From Microcaldota archaeon (lineage in GTDB: Archaea > Micrarchaeota > Micrarchaeia > Anstonellales > Bilamarchaeaceae): a DNA stretch of 19,145 nucleotides. The notes beneath the pieces are model-generated. The model ran no database searches. It was not told where the DNA came from and was given only the letters and a program-made list of their open reading frames with translations. Below are positions 6,808-19,145 of this stretch, piece after piece. The stretch lies in contig JACCLJ010000007.1 of assembly GCA_013425425.1 (NCBI GenBank), positions 1-19,145 on the forward strand. The letters run 5' to 3'. Every line of letters begins with the position of its first letter. The first letter of the stretch is position 1. The translations under genes and the position numbers were made by a program.

Positions 6808-9800
6808 ATTTTTCACCTCATTTTTTTATGAGGTGAGCAGTGAACGCAGTTCACTCAATCACCTCTCAATTACCTCTCAATTTGTTTCCCAACCGATATG
6901 ATTTTACCTTAGAGAATTCAGACCAAATGTTTAAAAAGCCAAAGGGAACGGTTTAAAACAGAAGTTTAGAATAATATTAGTAATAATACGAGATGATAAA
7001 AATGGCGGAGCTCGATGACAAAATAGCCGCGCTGGACCAGGAAGCAGAGGCGCGCGCGGATGAGACATTGCGGAGGATAAATGTCGCGCTGAAGCTCAAC
7101 GCACCCAAGCTGAAGGGAAAGAAAATCCCCCCGAATGTGAAACGGCTTATGGAATGGAAAAATGCGCTTGAGTATTGGAAGGAGCGGTATGGCGGGGAAA
7201 GCAACGACGTGGAATTCATGGCCGAGCGCCTCGCTTCGTTCTACGAAATATGCACCCACCTTAAATGAAATGTGATTTCCCATGCCTGCACTGAAGGACG
7301 CAGAAATACAGAAACCCGCGCTTGAAGTCGTGCCTGTGATAAAGGAGACTGGCGAGGTTGCTGTAAAGGATGCAACTGCAAGCATAGACAAGCTGAAAGG
7401 CGATTCGCAGCTGAAGCAGTTCAATATTGCCGCAATGGAATTCCAGAAAAGCGATAACAAGATCGTTGCCGCGCTGGGAAAGGCCGCGGAAGGATTCCTC
7501 AAGAAGAATAATTTTGATGATGCGACGCTTGCGCTTGGAATGGGCGAAATGCTCCTCCAGGCAGGGGCTGTAAATGACAAATATAAGGGCGACTGGATTT
7601 CGCAATTCGAAACCTATGCGAAAGGATTTTCCGCAAGCCTTGAAAAGGGCGTTACGGACGAGAGCAGGAAGGAAGCTTATCTTACAATGTCCGTCGTCCT
7701 GAATAACGTCGAAAACGCCGCACGCATGGAAAAGCTCGATTATTTCACGGAAAGGGCGCAGAGCCCGAAATGGAAGGAAACAACGAAGAATTTCGTCACC
7801 GGTGCGGTGGATGAGATAAAGCGCCTTTATGACGAAGGCAAGTTTGAAGCGGGCGACAAGGCGCTCGCCTATCTCGGATTTTTCACCGACACCATATTGA
7901 AGCAGGGGATAGGCGGGAAAGAGGGGAGGGCGGCGGTGGAGCAGGCGGTGCTCCTCGCGCTCGGCGAAAGCGAAAAAGCGGAGGAGACGTTCCAGAAGGG
8001 GCTGAAGCAGTATGGAGTGACTATCGCGGTAAAGCAGCTCTGGGACCAGTACGCAAAGCTTGAAAGCAACTATAACATGACTTCTGACACTTACGGAAAA
8101 AGCAGCGAAGCCGAGAAACTATTGAAGGAAGCGCATACCGCGCTCGACAATAGGCAGGCGGACAAGGCATACAGCAAGCTGGATGAATTCGCAAAGGCGG
8201 TGAACAAGAACGTCAAAAAAGGCATGATTGCGAACATTGATGACATACAGAATGATTTGAAGGCGACTCCTGAGGTCATGGAAGGATACCAGAAGGGGCT
8301 GACGCCGTATGTATCGGAATTTCCCGAGCAGGTCAAGAAGATCGTGGGCAAGCTGGAGAAAGCAAGCAACGATTCAGTAAAGCTTCTTGGCGAATCCGAA
8401 ACCATAGAGAAGGATTACAAGGCGGGAAAGGAGGACGACAAAAAAACCGACAAATTTTTTTCCAACATTGAGAAGTTTGCAAAAGACAAGAAGGATGCGA
8501 TTGGAACGGCCTCCACGGGAGTGCTGCTGATGGGCAATATCCTGTCCGAAAAGCAGTACAAGCAGGCACTCAAGATGGGCAATGTCGAATTCGTGAAGAA
8601 AGGAACCGCGATGGAATCCATTGACAAGGCGACGGCGAACATGCAGGAAAGCCTCAACCTCATCATCAAGGAAGGTCCTGATTCAAAGAAGGCGAAGGAG
8701 CAGTACGGAGAGGGCATCTATAACATGACCGGCGCCCTGGCGATGCTCGACCTGGAGAAGCTTCCTTATGCCGAAGAGGAAAAGAAGCTCGCATTCTTCC
8801 AGGAAGGCTCCATGAAGGTTTATGACAATTGCGCAAAGGCAGAGGCAACCGCAGATGTCTGGAAGCTGAATGAAACTTTGCACAACATGCAGGGCACGCT
8901 GTTGGCATCGGATGACAAGCTGTTTGCGACGAAGGAAGCGGACCTCCAGAATGATGTCATAAGGAATACGAAATACCTTTCAGGCAGCTACATGGCGAAG
9001 CTGGAGGGCAAGAAGGAAGGGGTTTTCACTCCTGCAACGGTCAAGGAATACGAAAAAGTGATTGCGCAGGATTCTGCCACACTTGGCAAGAAGATTGCGA
9101 ATGCTGAAAAGATAAATTCTGCCATTAAGATTGCGGCGAGCTTCGTGCATCCCGCAATTTTCATTGCAACCACGGTCGAGATGGCGACAAAGGAATATGA
9201 GGTTACGAATACGATATCGTGGAGCACCGGGCTGATGCTCGTTGCATCCGCGCTCGCCTTCCGAGGAGCCATAGCATTCAAGGGCGCTGCGATGGGAGTG
9301 GAGCTAGGAGCCGAAGCGGTCGGCCTGGGCACGAAGGCGGCGAAAGTGCTTACTGCGGGCAAGATTGCAAGTTATACGCTGACCGGAATCGAGCTGGGAA
9401 TAGGCGGCACGCTCGTGGCCCACGGCGGATACCAGACGTATCAGATGTTCAAGGCCGGCCAGTACGGGGAAGGCGCACTCAATCTCGCGATGTTCGCGCT
9501 TCCGCTGTTCTATGCACTGGCGCACAAGCCCATGATGACATACATGGGCAAGAAGATGCCCGGATTCAGGGCATTCACCGGGGAATTCGCAACTGAGGAG
9601 GCGATAAGCGCGCAGGGCAAGAAGTTTGGGCTGGCTGATGTCGCAACGCTCGGCAAGAAGGCATGGGAGCAGGTAAAGGCCGCCGAGGAAAAGGTGGCGA
9701 AGGAAGTCAAGGTGAAGGGCGCGAAGGTGCCTCTCGTGCCGATGCCGATGATGGTTGCTGCCCAGATTTTCGGAAAGGCGGCGAAGGCGGTTGAAAAGCC

Positions 9801-12800
9801 GGGAATCATGCTCGACATCATAAAGAAGGCGACGACTGGAGACAAGAAGGAGTACGTCAAGGGGATGAAAACTCTCGGCATTTCGGAAAAGGAGGGCATA
9901 GTGGGTGAAAATTTCTATGACACCGTTACTTACAAAAAAACCATTCAGACCCCCGAAGGAAAAGTTGTAGAGATCGGAAACGTTGTAGATGTCAAAAAGA
10001 GCCTGGCAGAGCTTAGAAGCGAGGAGAATGGCATAATCCACAAGGACAAGAGCGAATTGTACAAGGCGCTGAACAACGAGATGGAAGGCGGAGCGAAAGG
10101 CGCAAAGGAAATCTTCGAAGGATTGTTTGGAAAGGAATACACCAAGGACGTGAACATGGGTGACATTACCGTCCTGAGCATCGACAAGGGAAAAACATGG
10201 ATGCTAAACAGCATCGACCCGGCATTCGGCGACCTCGGGCTTTTCATATACTTCAAGGCAGCGAAAAATATTGAGAAAAAATTCGGCATAGCAACGATAA
10301 GGACCACCGAGCAGGGAGATGAACTGGTCGTCATCCTGAGCAAAGAGAAACAGGAAAGCATTCCCGGGGGCTACGGCAAAGCGCTTAAAAACGAGGTTGC
10401 GAAAATAGCGGAAGAACTCGGATTCAAGCAGGGCGACCCTCTCACTGAAGCGATAACCGATTTCAGCGCAATTGAAACAGACGTCAATGTGACAATCAGC
10501 TGGGAAGGCAAAACCTGGCTTAGTGGCGGTCCGATTGGGAAAAAGAAAGAAGCGTTCGAAAACATGGAATCGCTGCTGAGCAACAGCGAAGCGCAGGGCC
10601 TCCTCATTAAAATGGAAAAGGAGAACAAATACGCCTATCCGCTTTGGGCATTCCTTAAGCTTCCCGCCATGGAGTTGCCGAAGGTTGAGATCAAGAGCGT
10701 AAAGGAACTGCCGGAGAATGTGAAACTGGATAAGGTGATGAACATCCGTCTGGGTTTCGATGAAAAAACGAAAGAGGCAATGTGGAACATGACCGAATAC
10801 GCCGGCAAGGGAGTAAGCCATGTCGATAACGGCATAATCGGCCCGAGCGTCATGAACCTGCTCGGCCACCCGGTAACGGATACGATAACCGCCCTCTACC
10901 AGGATGCGCTGGTTAAAAGCCTTAAGGAGCACGACGTGCCGGTTGTAGCGTATGACCACGGCCCGATGGCGATAGGGCTTAAATTCGAAAAGACGCTTAA
11001 TGGCGTGGAGATGAAGGCGCTCGATGCTGCCGTAAAAGAAGCGGGCGACAACTTCAAAGCCACCATCCAGGGCAAAGGCATAGGCGTCGATAAAGTCGAG
11101 ATATTCGCTGGAGAAACAAAAGAAGAAGCGCTTCATAAAATAGCTGAGAAGGTCATGGGGTACAAAGTATCTGAAGTGGAATATTCGGCAATGAAGCAGT
11201 TCAACAACCTTCTGCACCTCAAGCCAGATGAATTAATCGGAATACTCAAGACCGAAGGAGTGGGGCCCAAGGTGTTGGATGCGCTGAATCTGGTAAAATC
11301 AGAGCCGAAGAAGTTCAAATGGATACGCAATCCGGAAGACTTGGTGCACTACCTGAAGAACAACAAAATAAGCAACGGTGCAATAAAGAGCATGTTCGAG
11401 GCGGCGGGCATAAAGCTTGGCGAACCCATTCTTACTGTCCTGGAGACGCCTGCCGCGGCGGAGAAAGCGGCCATATCACTTCCTAATGCAGAAAAGGGCC
11501 TCAAGGCGACCGCAATCGCAACTGGAGATGCGCTAAAAATATTCCAAAATATTGAGAAGGAAACCGGTGCGCCCGTCCTTGCAGTAATCGAAGGAGGCAC
11601 TCTGGAGAAGGCGTTCAACGAAAAACCGGACTTGTTCGCTCCCGTAAAGGATGAGAAAACTGGGAAATACAAGATAATCGCGACTTATGTCAGCGATGCG
11701 GGGAAGGAGGTCGAGGTAAGGGCATCCCAGCCGTTTATGGACAAGGCGGGAAGGGTTTTTTCATATGCTTATATCACGGCGAAGGGAGAGGCAACGTATA
11801 TCGTCCCCGTTTATATGAGCACCAGCAGCATGGAGATGAAGGCGGCTCCGGCTTTCACGCCCCCTCATATCATAAAGGGAGGGCAGATAGCAAAGGGCAC
11901 TTCCGGACACACCGACAGCGGATTCCTGCTCCACTCAACGGTCAGCGAAGGGTTCTACAAACTGCTGAACGAAAATCCGCCGACCAAGAAGCTGGACAGC
12001 GCCGCACCTATGCCGCTTGTCTATGAAATAGCAAAAAGCGAGTATTTCGATTCAAAAAAGCTTGAACTGAAATTGCATCCAGACGTTCCCAAGGAAAACG
12101 TAATCAAAAGCGTGGGCAATGGTGGCAAGGCAGACTGGAAAGCCGAAGCCGAGGTCATAAAGCTTCCGAAAAGCGAACTTTACGGGGAGAACGCGGTCAG
12201 AATCACCGTTCCATCCCAAGATGGAAAATGGAAATACCACTGGATAGTCTATGAGGAAAAAGGAGAGACGAAGTACTTCCTGGGTGCCGGCGAACCGGCC
12301 GGCAAAACTGGAAAGGAAATCGGAACCGGGGGATTGCCTTCTGAGAGAAGAGCGCTGGATTCCGACGTCACAGTCCCCTCGTATGAGTATTATAGCGGCA
12401 AGAAAGCAGAAAAGGGCATGTTTTTTGCAGACAAAAGCGGCGAGCTTGTAAAAAAAGGAGAGTACACGAAAGTGAAGCAGGAATACATAAAAGAGCAGCT
12501 GGAAAAGGCGGGTATAGGGGTGGATGAGGCATATCTGGCCAAGCAGTATGAAACTGCTCTGGGAAAATCCAAAATCTCGGAAAAGATGGAAGCGAAGGCA
12601 CCGACCGCAACTGAATCCGTATTCGGAGGAAAATGGAAGGAAATCCCTTCTGCGGAAAAAGTAAAATACGCGGACGAAGTATTCGAAGTCTACAAGGCTT
12701 CCTATGGCAAGAAGGGCCTGGGCTATGGCAATCCTGCAGAGCTTCTGGAGAGGCTTAATTTCAATCTTTCATTCGATGAGAAGGGGAAGGTAAACGCCTT

Positions 12801-15800
12801 CATGGCATTCAGTGAGACAAAGGCGGGAAAGAGGATGGGCCTGATAGGGGCTCTTCCGGAATCCGCGGAAGGCAAAGCGGCGGCTATTGCACTGTTGAAA
12901 GATATAGGCCATAAGGACGGATGGTACGGCATGGTGTCCGGAGCGCCGGCCCAGATTGCGATTGTTGCCGGCGAAGCTCCGGTGGTTCCTTTCAAAACCG
13001 CGCAGGAACTGATGGGAAAGCCCAAGGGCGCGAAATTCTCTTCCGCACAGCAGAACATGGATAAGATACAGAAAATGGCCGGTTTCAGCGAGTCGCCCAT
13101 TGTAATCGATGCGGCCGAAAGAACAGGCAAGAAAGCAGGCGAGCTTACCTTTGACGACCTTGTCGGGCAGGCGGCATTAAACAAGGACATGCCAAATACG
13201 CCCGAGGCAAAACAGAACTGCTATGCTGTGGTTCAGAAACTGAATGGGAAGGATACCGTAGTAATAAAGGTTATGATAGGAAAACCGAATATTTAGGCTT
13301 CTTTCAGGAACCTGAAGTAGCTATTTCTTCCCAGAATCCCTGCAAGTTCTGAAAGCTCTTCTGCGGAAAGATGTTTGCCATTTTCCACGGCACCCAGCGT
13401 CTTTTTGAGGAAAGAGAGGTCCGCTCTGGCTATTTTTACGCATTCGTCGGCGATTTCTTTTATCTTTTCTTTTCCTTTTTCAGTATCGCCATCCCCGCCT
13501 TTTATTTCTATTTTAGCTTTGAAACCCCCGCTGAATGCCACGCCTATATTTGAAAGGCCGTCGCGGGCATCGGTTTTTTTGCTCGTAAGCGCCTCAAGAT
13601 ATCCTATTACCTCGGCTCTAAGGGGGACCCCGCCTCTTCCCAGCCTTTTGGTGAGCTGGATTATCTTTTTCCTGGCCTCGGTTTTGACCTGCCCTGCCTC
13701 GGCGGGGGGCAGAGCGCCTGCCTTGCTTTCCAGGAGGACTTCTGCCACAATCTTCGAGGGAGTGGCCCAGCCCGAAGCACCTTTTTTATTTACGGTTCTC
13801 TTTTGTTCTGCCATCAAATCACTTAGCGCAAATGCAGTATTTATTAGAGTAGGATAGCTTTATAAAAGCTTATGGTTATAACTAGTAATACGTGGTTATA
13901 GTTGGAGCAGATGGTGTGTTGCATGGCAGTCATATTGAGCTTATTCGGAAAGGGCGGAAACAATAAGGGTAACGGAAAGGGCAGCGAAAAACCAACGGAA
14001 AAATTCCACGACCTTGCGGAAAAGCAGGGCGAATCGCACTGGTCAGCGGTTTTTCTGAGAGGACAATTCGAGAAAAAGCCGGAAAAAAAGGAACTCGCAC
14101 GTTCCGAAGAGATAAAGAAAGAGGTTGCTGAATCGAAAATCCCGGAAAACGAAAAGAAAGTTCTTCTTGACCTGTTTTCAACCATTAACGCTGAAGATGC
14201 ATGGGATACGCATTGCACATCCTCGTTGGGGTTCAATTATACTAGGGGCATCTATTCGAAGGGGCAGATGGAATACCTGCTCAAGGCGCTTCATGCATGG
14301 CGCGCCGGAAAGATAAGGCAGTATGCGATGATTGAGAAAACTGCGCTTGACGGAAAGCAGGGCCTGAGCGGAGAGGAGAAAAAACTGCTTGACCGGATGC
14401 TGACCATCGGCCTTGGCAAGGACGACCTGGCGGTTGCGATAACGATGCAGGCGGCAATAAAATTCCAATTCGATGAAAGCCCGGCAAAGGAGAAGATCGG
14501 GAAAGCGAACGAACAGATCGAAGTATTCAGGCATCTCTGAATTATTTCCTTTCCCCGTATTTTTCAAGGAAATCCGTGTATTCCACCAGCATCTGCTTCG
14601 TGACGGAAGGCCTTCTTCTCTTCAATATGTCAACAAGCATCTCTGTCGTTATCTTCTGCTCCCTGCCTCCGATCTTCGCCCTAAGCGCAGTCATCTTCGC
14701 CTCCTGGCATGCGGAGGCGATGTCCGCGCCGGTGAAATCAGGCGTAAGCTCCGCAAGCTTCGCAAGAGCCACGCCTTCCGCGAATTCGCCGAGGTGTATC
14801 GCGAAAAGCTGCTCCCTTGTTTTTTTGTCGGGCGGGGGAATGTAGAATATCTTGTCGAACCTTCCCGGCCTTAAAATCGCGGTGTCTAGCATGTCCGGCT
14901 TGTTCGTTGCCGCGATTACGACCACGCCCTTCAGTTCTTTCAGGCCGTCCATTTCCGTAAGGAACTGGCCGATTATCTCCGAAGCGCCCGTGCCGCGTGC
15001 AGGTGCGAACGTTTCTATCTCATCCACGAATATTATCGCCGGCGTATTCTCCCTTCCGCGGTTGAAAACCTCCTTGATCACCGTCACCGCCTGGAGATAG
15101 CCCCGCTTCATCACTTCCGCCCCGCTGACGGACTGGAAAGATACGTTGAGCTCGTTCGCAGCTGCCTTTACGATTAATGTCTTGCCTGTTCCCGGAGGCC
15201 CGAACAAAAGGATTCCCTTGCTCGGCTTCACCTTGAATTTCTTCATTAAGTCTTCGTGGAGGAGGGGAATCTCTATCGCTTCCAGCAATGCCTTTTTCAC
15301 GTCTTCCAAGCCCGCAACATCCTCCCACTTAACCTCTTTCTCCTCGGGCTTTTTCTCTTCCGCAGCGCCGACCCTTCTCTCGAAATCCATGCGGAACCTT
15401 TCGAAATCCTCGAGCTGCGCGAGCGTGACGCTCGGCTTCAGCGATTTGAGGACAGAAATAAAATGCTCCATGCGCAATGGGATGATGACGCCCTTTGCCG
15501 CGGCCTCCTTTGCCGCAAGCCTCTTCGCTTCCGTGACGATGTTCTTTATGTCCGCGCCGGAGAAGCGTTCCGTCTTCTTCGCAAGCAGGTCAAAATCGAT
15601 ATCTTCAGCGAGCGGAAGGCGCTTTGCCGAAACGTTGAATATCGCCTTCCTCGCCTCCTTGTCCGGAAGATGCATGTATATGATTTTATCGAACCTTCCC
15701 GGCCTTAGGAGCGCGGGGTCAAGCTTGTTCGGGACGTTCGTCGCGCCTATCACTATGACGCTTTCCTTGGATTTAACCGCTCCGTCCATCTCCTGGAGCA

Positions 15801-18800
15801 TGGTCGTGAGTATCCTTTTTATCGCCTCGTGCGTTTCCGCCTCCTCCCTCTTCGTGCCTATGGAATCTATCTCATCGAAGAACAGCACCGTGGGCGCGGT
15901 CTTCCTTGCATTCGCGAAAACCTCGGCGATATTCTTCTCGCTCTCGCCGAGCCACATGCTGATGATCTGCGAGCATTTCACTTCTATGAAATTGTACTTC
16001 ATCTCCCTTGCGAGGGCGCGCATGAGCATCGTCTTTCCCGTTCCGGGCGGCCCGAACAGGAGCACTCCGCTCGGCGGCTTTATGCCATAGGCGTATGCGA
16101 TTTCCTTTTTCTCAAGGGGAACGAGTATCGATTCCCTTAGCTCGGTCTTCACATCCTCGTATCCACCGACATCCGCAAGCTTTTCCCCGCCCGCAACTCC
16201 CATGTCCGCCATGCCGAATTTTCCGTATGCCTTCATCTTGTCCTTTCTTTCAAGCTCCTGTTCCCTTGAAATCGTAATCCCGGATTGCTCCATTATGCCG
16301 AGAACCGCTATGGAGAATATTATCGCGCCCAGGAAACCGAAGTTGAAGCCTGTGCCTGAGATGACGCCCGCTCCATAATAGAATGGAACGGTTATGAGGA
16401 GGGCGAGCGAGGAGACGAGCTGCGGCCTTTTGCTTATCCTCGCGGAGAGAACGCTCACCGCATAGAGCGCGAGAACCCATGCCGCAAGCTGGACGAGCCC
16501 GGAATCGCTGAAAAGTATGATGAAGATGTTGCCGACCACCCAGCTCAGCGATGCAAACATCTTTCCGATGTTTTCGAAGCTCAGGAAAGCTCCGAATGCA
16601 TCGCCCAGCGCGCTTCCGATATCCCCGAACCCGACCGCGCCTTTGGAAAACATCAGCTCCGGCCTGCCGGGCTGGTAAAGCTGGAGATTGAGAGGCATGT
16701 ATGCGCTGTTCTGCACGAGCCACAATGAAGAGAGGAGGAGTATGACGAGGACGGACGGCACGGAGATAAGGATGCTTTTCTTTGAACCGAAATAAAGCGT
16801 TGCAATCGCCATGCCCGCGATCGTTATCCATCCGAGAAACGGGAACTGCCCGAAGCTGAACGGCGCGGCTATGAGGATTTCCAGCACCGAGATTATGAGC
16901 CAGTTCTCGAAAACCTCGAACAGCACCACTACGAGCACGAGCAGGAAGAGCCATCCGAAAACGGACGACTGATATATTATCGCCGGAAATGCAAGCAGCA
17001 CCCCCAGCAGGGTGCCGAAAGGGGGCCTGCTCAGGTAGCAGAGCAATCCGCAGAGGAGCGCAAGAAACGGGATGAGATAAACGGGATAGAACGGAGCTGC
17101 GCCTAAAAGGAAAAACGTGCCGAGGAATACTATGAAAGCGCCCCAGAGCTTTTCGTTCTGCCTGGCGAAAGCGACGTATGCCGCCACCTTCTGCCCTGCC
17201 ATGCTTTTCTGTGCAGGCTGCTTTGCGCTCTGTTGCTGTGCTGAAGGCATGTCTAGGATTCCGTAATATTGTTTTTAATTATATTGTAAATTGCCTTGCT
17301 TGCCGGCAGTCAGGTGGTGAACGCGCCGCTGTCCCCGCATTCGAAAAGATAGGCGGTTATGTAGCTGCCATCTCCTGCAAGGTACTGCTCCCTGGTTTTT
17401 ATCACGCAGTCGTAGAGGTTCCGGCTGAACGGATAGAACGCGATGTCCAGATCGTATTGCCTGTTTGCGTAATACAGGTCGAGCGCAGCCGTCTGCGCGT
17501 TGAAAACCGCGATGCCTTTCGCATCCGGCCTTCCGCCATCCTTAGGAATGTAGATCTTGAATGCGAATCCCTTTATGTTGTTCGCCTTCTGGCCGTTGAA
17601 AAGCACCGCCCTTTCGAGGTCTCCACCTCCGATAGGAATCTGGTCGGGCTTCATGTCGACGTTGCCGAGTATCCATGTGTATGTTTCGACGGTGAATTCG
17701 CCGGTCGCATGCTCCGCATAAAACTCCGAATTCACGGTTGCAAGGCCGTCCTGCAGGAACTGGTTTACTGTCTTGTCCGAGCGCGGAACCTGCGGCTCCT
17801 GCACGGTGGTGTTTTCGGGAGGCGGCTGAGGCGGCGGCTCTTCCGCGGTTTCATTCTGCTGCGGAAGTATGGGTGTGCAGCTGCATGCCTGCGCCTCGCA
17901 TTTCTTTATGCTCGGCCCTTCGCACGGGCAATCGCCGTCGGTCAGGCAGCATTCGCCGCGGTATAGCGCCCATTCCTCGCATTGCCTTCCGCTGTAGCCG
18001 CAAACGCCGTATTCCCCTCCGCCTGAATCGGTTTTTATCTCGTAAATGTAACCCTTGCCCGCGCAGTTTTCCGCGGCGGGATTCGGAATCGAGATTGTTC
18101 CGTTCGTTTCGTTGCGCGGAACTTCCGGCTGCAGGCAACCCGCAAAAAGCAATCCAATCAGAACAAACCCGACAATAGCATATTTCATAATATCATCCCG
18201 TTCGCATCATTCATCCATTCATTTCAGCTCGATCTTCATGCCGTCATGGGCGAATGCCGTGTTTTTGAATATTTTCCTTACCGGCTCCTCGAATTTCTTC
18301 AGCTCCGCGGCATCCGAATACCTCGGGCTTATGTGCATTATCGCAAGCTGCTTCACATCCGCTTTTTTTGCAAGCTGCGCGGCATCCTCCATGGTGCAGT
18401 GCATGCGCTCCTCCGCCTCCTTTTTCATTGACGCATCGAGCGTGCCTTCGCAGATAAGGAGGTCCGCCTCCTTTGCCGCTTCAAGGAGCGAGTCGCACGG
18501 AAGCGTATCCCCGCTGTAGACGACCTTCAGCCCCTTCTTCACCCAGCTCACGTCCTCGAGGGCTATTTTTTTCCCGCCAACGGCAACGTGGCCCTTCTGC
18601 TGGATTTCAGCGAACAATCTCCCGTGCAATCCAAGCGAGTGCGCCTTCTCCTCGTGGAACTTTATCCGGTCGTTCTCCTGGAATACGAAGCCGTATGCGC
18701 CCCTGCAGTGCTTCACCGGAAAAGCCTCGACCTCAAAGCCGCTGCCCTTGTATGTCGCGCCTTTTTTCAATGCGCTTGCATCTACAAACTCGTATTTCTC

Positions 18801-19145
18801 GCGCACGGATTCCGCAAGGTCCTCCGCCGCGTACACTTTTATCTTCCGGTGGTATGTCGCCGAGATCTTAAGCGTCTCCATAAGCCCGAATATTCCGAGG
18901 TAGTGGTCAAGGTGGGGATGGGAAAAGAAAACGGCGTCTATGCTTCCGTAGCCTATCCTGTATTTCATCATCTGGCGCTGGGTGCACTCGCCGCAGTCCC
19001 AGAGAAGGAGCTCCCTGTCGTATTTCAGCGCGATGGCGGGCATGCTGCGCTCTATCGTAGGAACAGAACCGCTCGTGCCGAGAAAAGTGATTGAAAGCAT
19101 GGAAAGAATTTAACGACGCATCTTTTTAACTTAATATGTGGCGAA

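Overview
The window reads as a stretch of an archaeal chromosome, most likely from a DPANN lineage (Diapherotrites or Micrarchaeota-like). This is inferred from gene content, not from a marker phylogeny. The archaeal signs are a Methanococcus-type S-layer protein, Nop5, a Cdc48-type tandem AAA ATPase, archaeal TATA boxes about 26 nt upstream of start codons (several transcripts look leaderless), Shine-Dalgarno sites matching GGAGGTGAT, a tRNA without encoded CCA, and frequent AGG/ATA codons. I see no IS element, CRISPR array, rRNA or phage module.

Layout. 1-916 (-): N-terminal part of an S-layer protein, cut by the window edge, with a long structured leader. 917-1391: 475-nt intergenic region with S-layer promoter and leader, a candidate small RNA, a possible decayed reading frame and the nop5 promoter. 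1392-3554 (+): nop5, a metallophosphoesterase and a GNAT acetyltransferase, overlapping or closely spaced. 3563-3635 (-): tRNA-Pro(UGG). 3779-4764 (+): a two-gene MNT/HEPN toxin-antitoxin-like module behind three palindromic sites. 4777-6807 (-): membrane pyrophosphatase with an unusual leader. 6993-13296 (+): a 91-aa protein followed by a 2004-aa protein with central membrane segments and two GGDEF-like regions. 13293-13814 (-) and 13923-14540 (+): two unrecognised proteins transcribed divergently from one symmetrical TATA region. 14542-19100 (-): RNase Z, a DUF333 lipoprotein and a polytopic-membrane tandem AAA ATPase.

How they work together. Several genes serve RNA biology: Nop5 (C/D-box RNP scaffold), tRNA-Pro, and RNase Z, which would trim the 3' end of that CCA-less tRNA. 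Others serve the envelope and energetics: S-layer, pyrophosphatase, lipoprotein and membrane AAA. The S-layer and pyrophosphatase genes are far apart but share a leader motif, which may mean shared post-transcriptional control. The least explained parts are the 2004-aa protein with its satellite genes, the AAA ATPase fused to about ten membrane segments, and a Nop5 whose fibrillarin-binding N-terminal domain is replaced by an Arg/Pro/Gln-rich tail.
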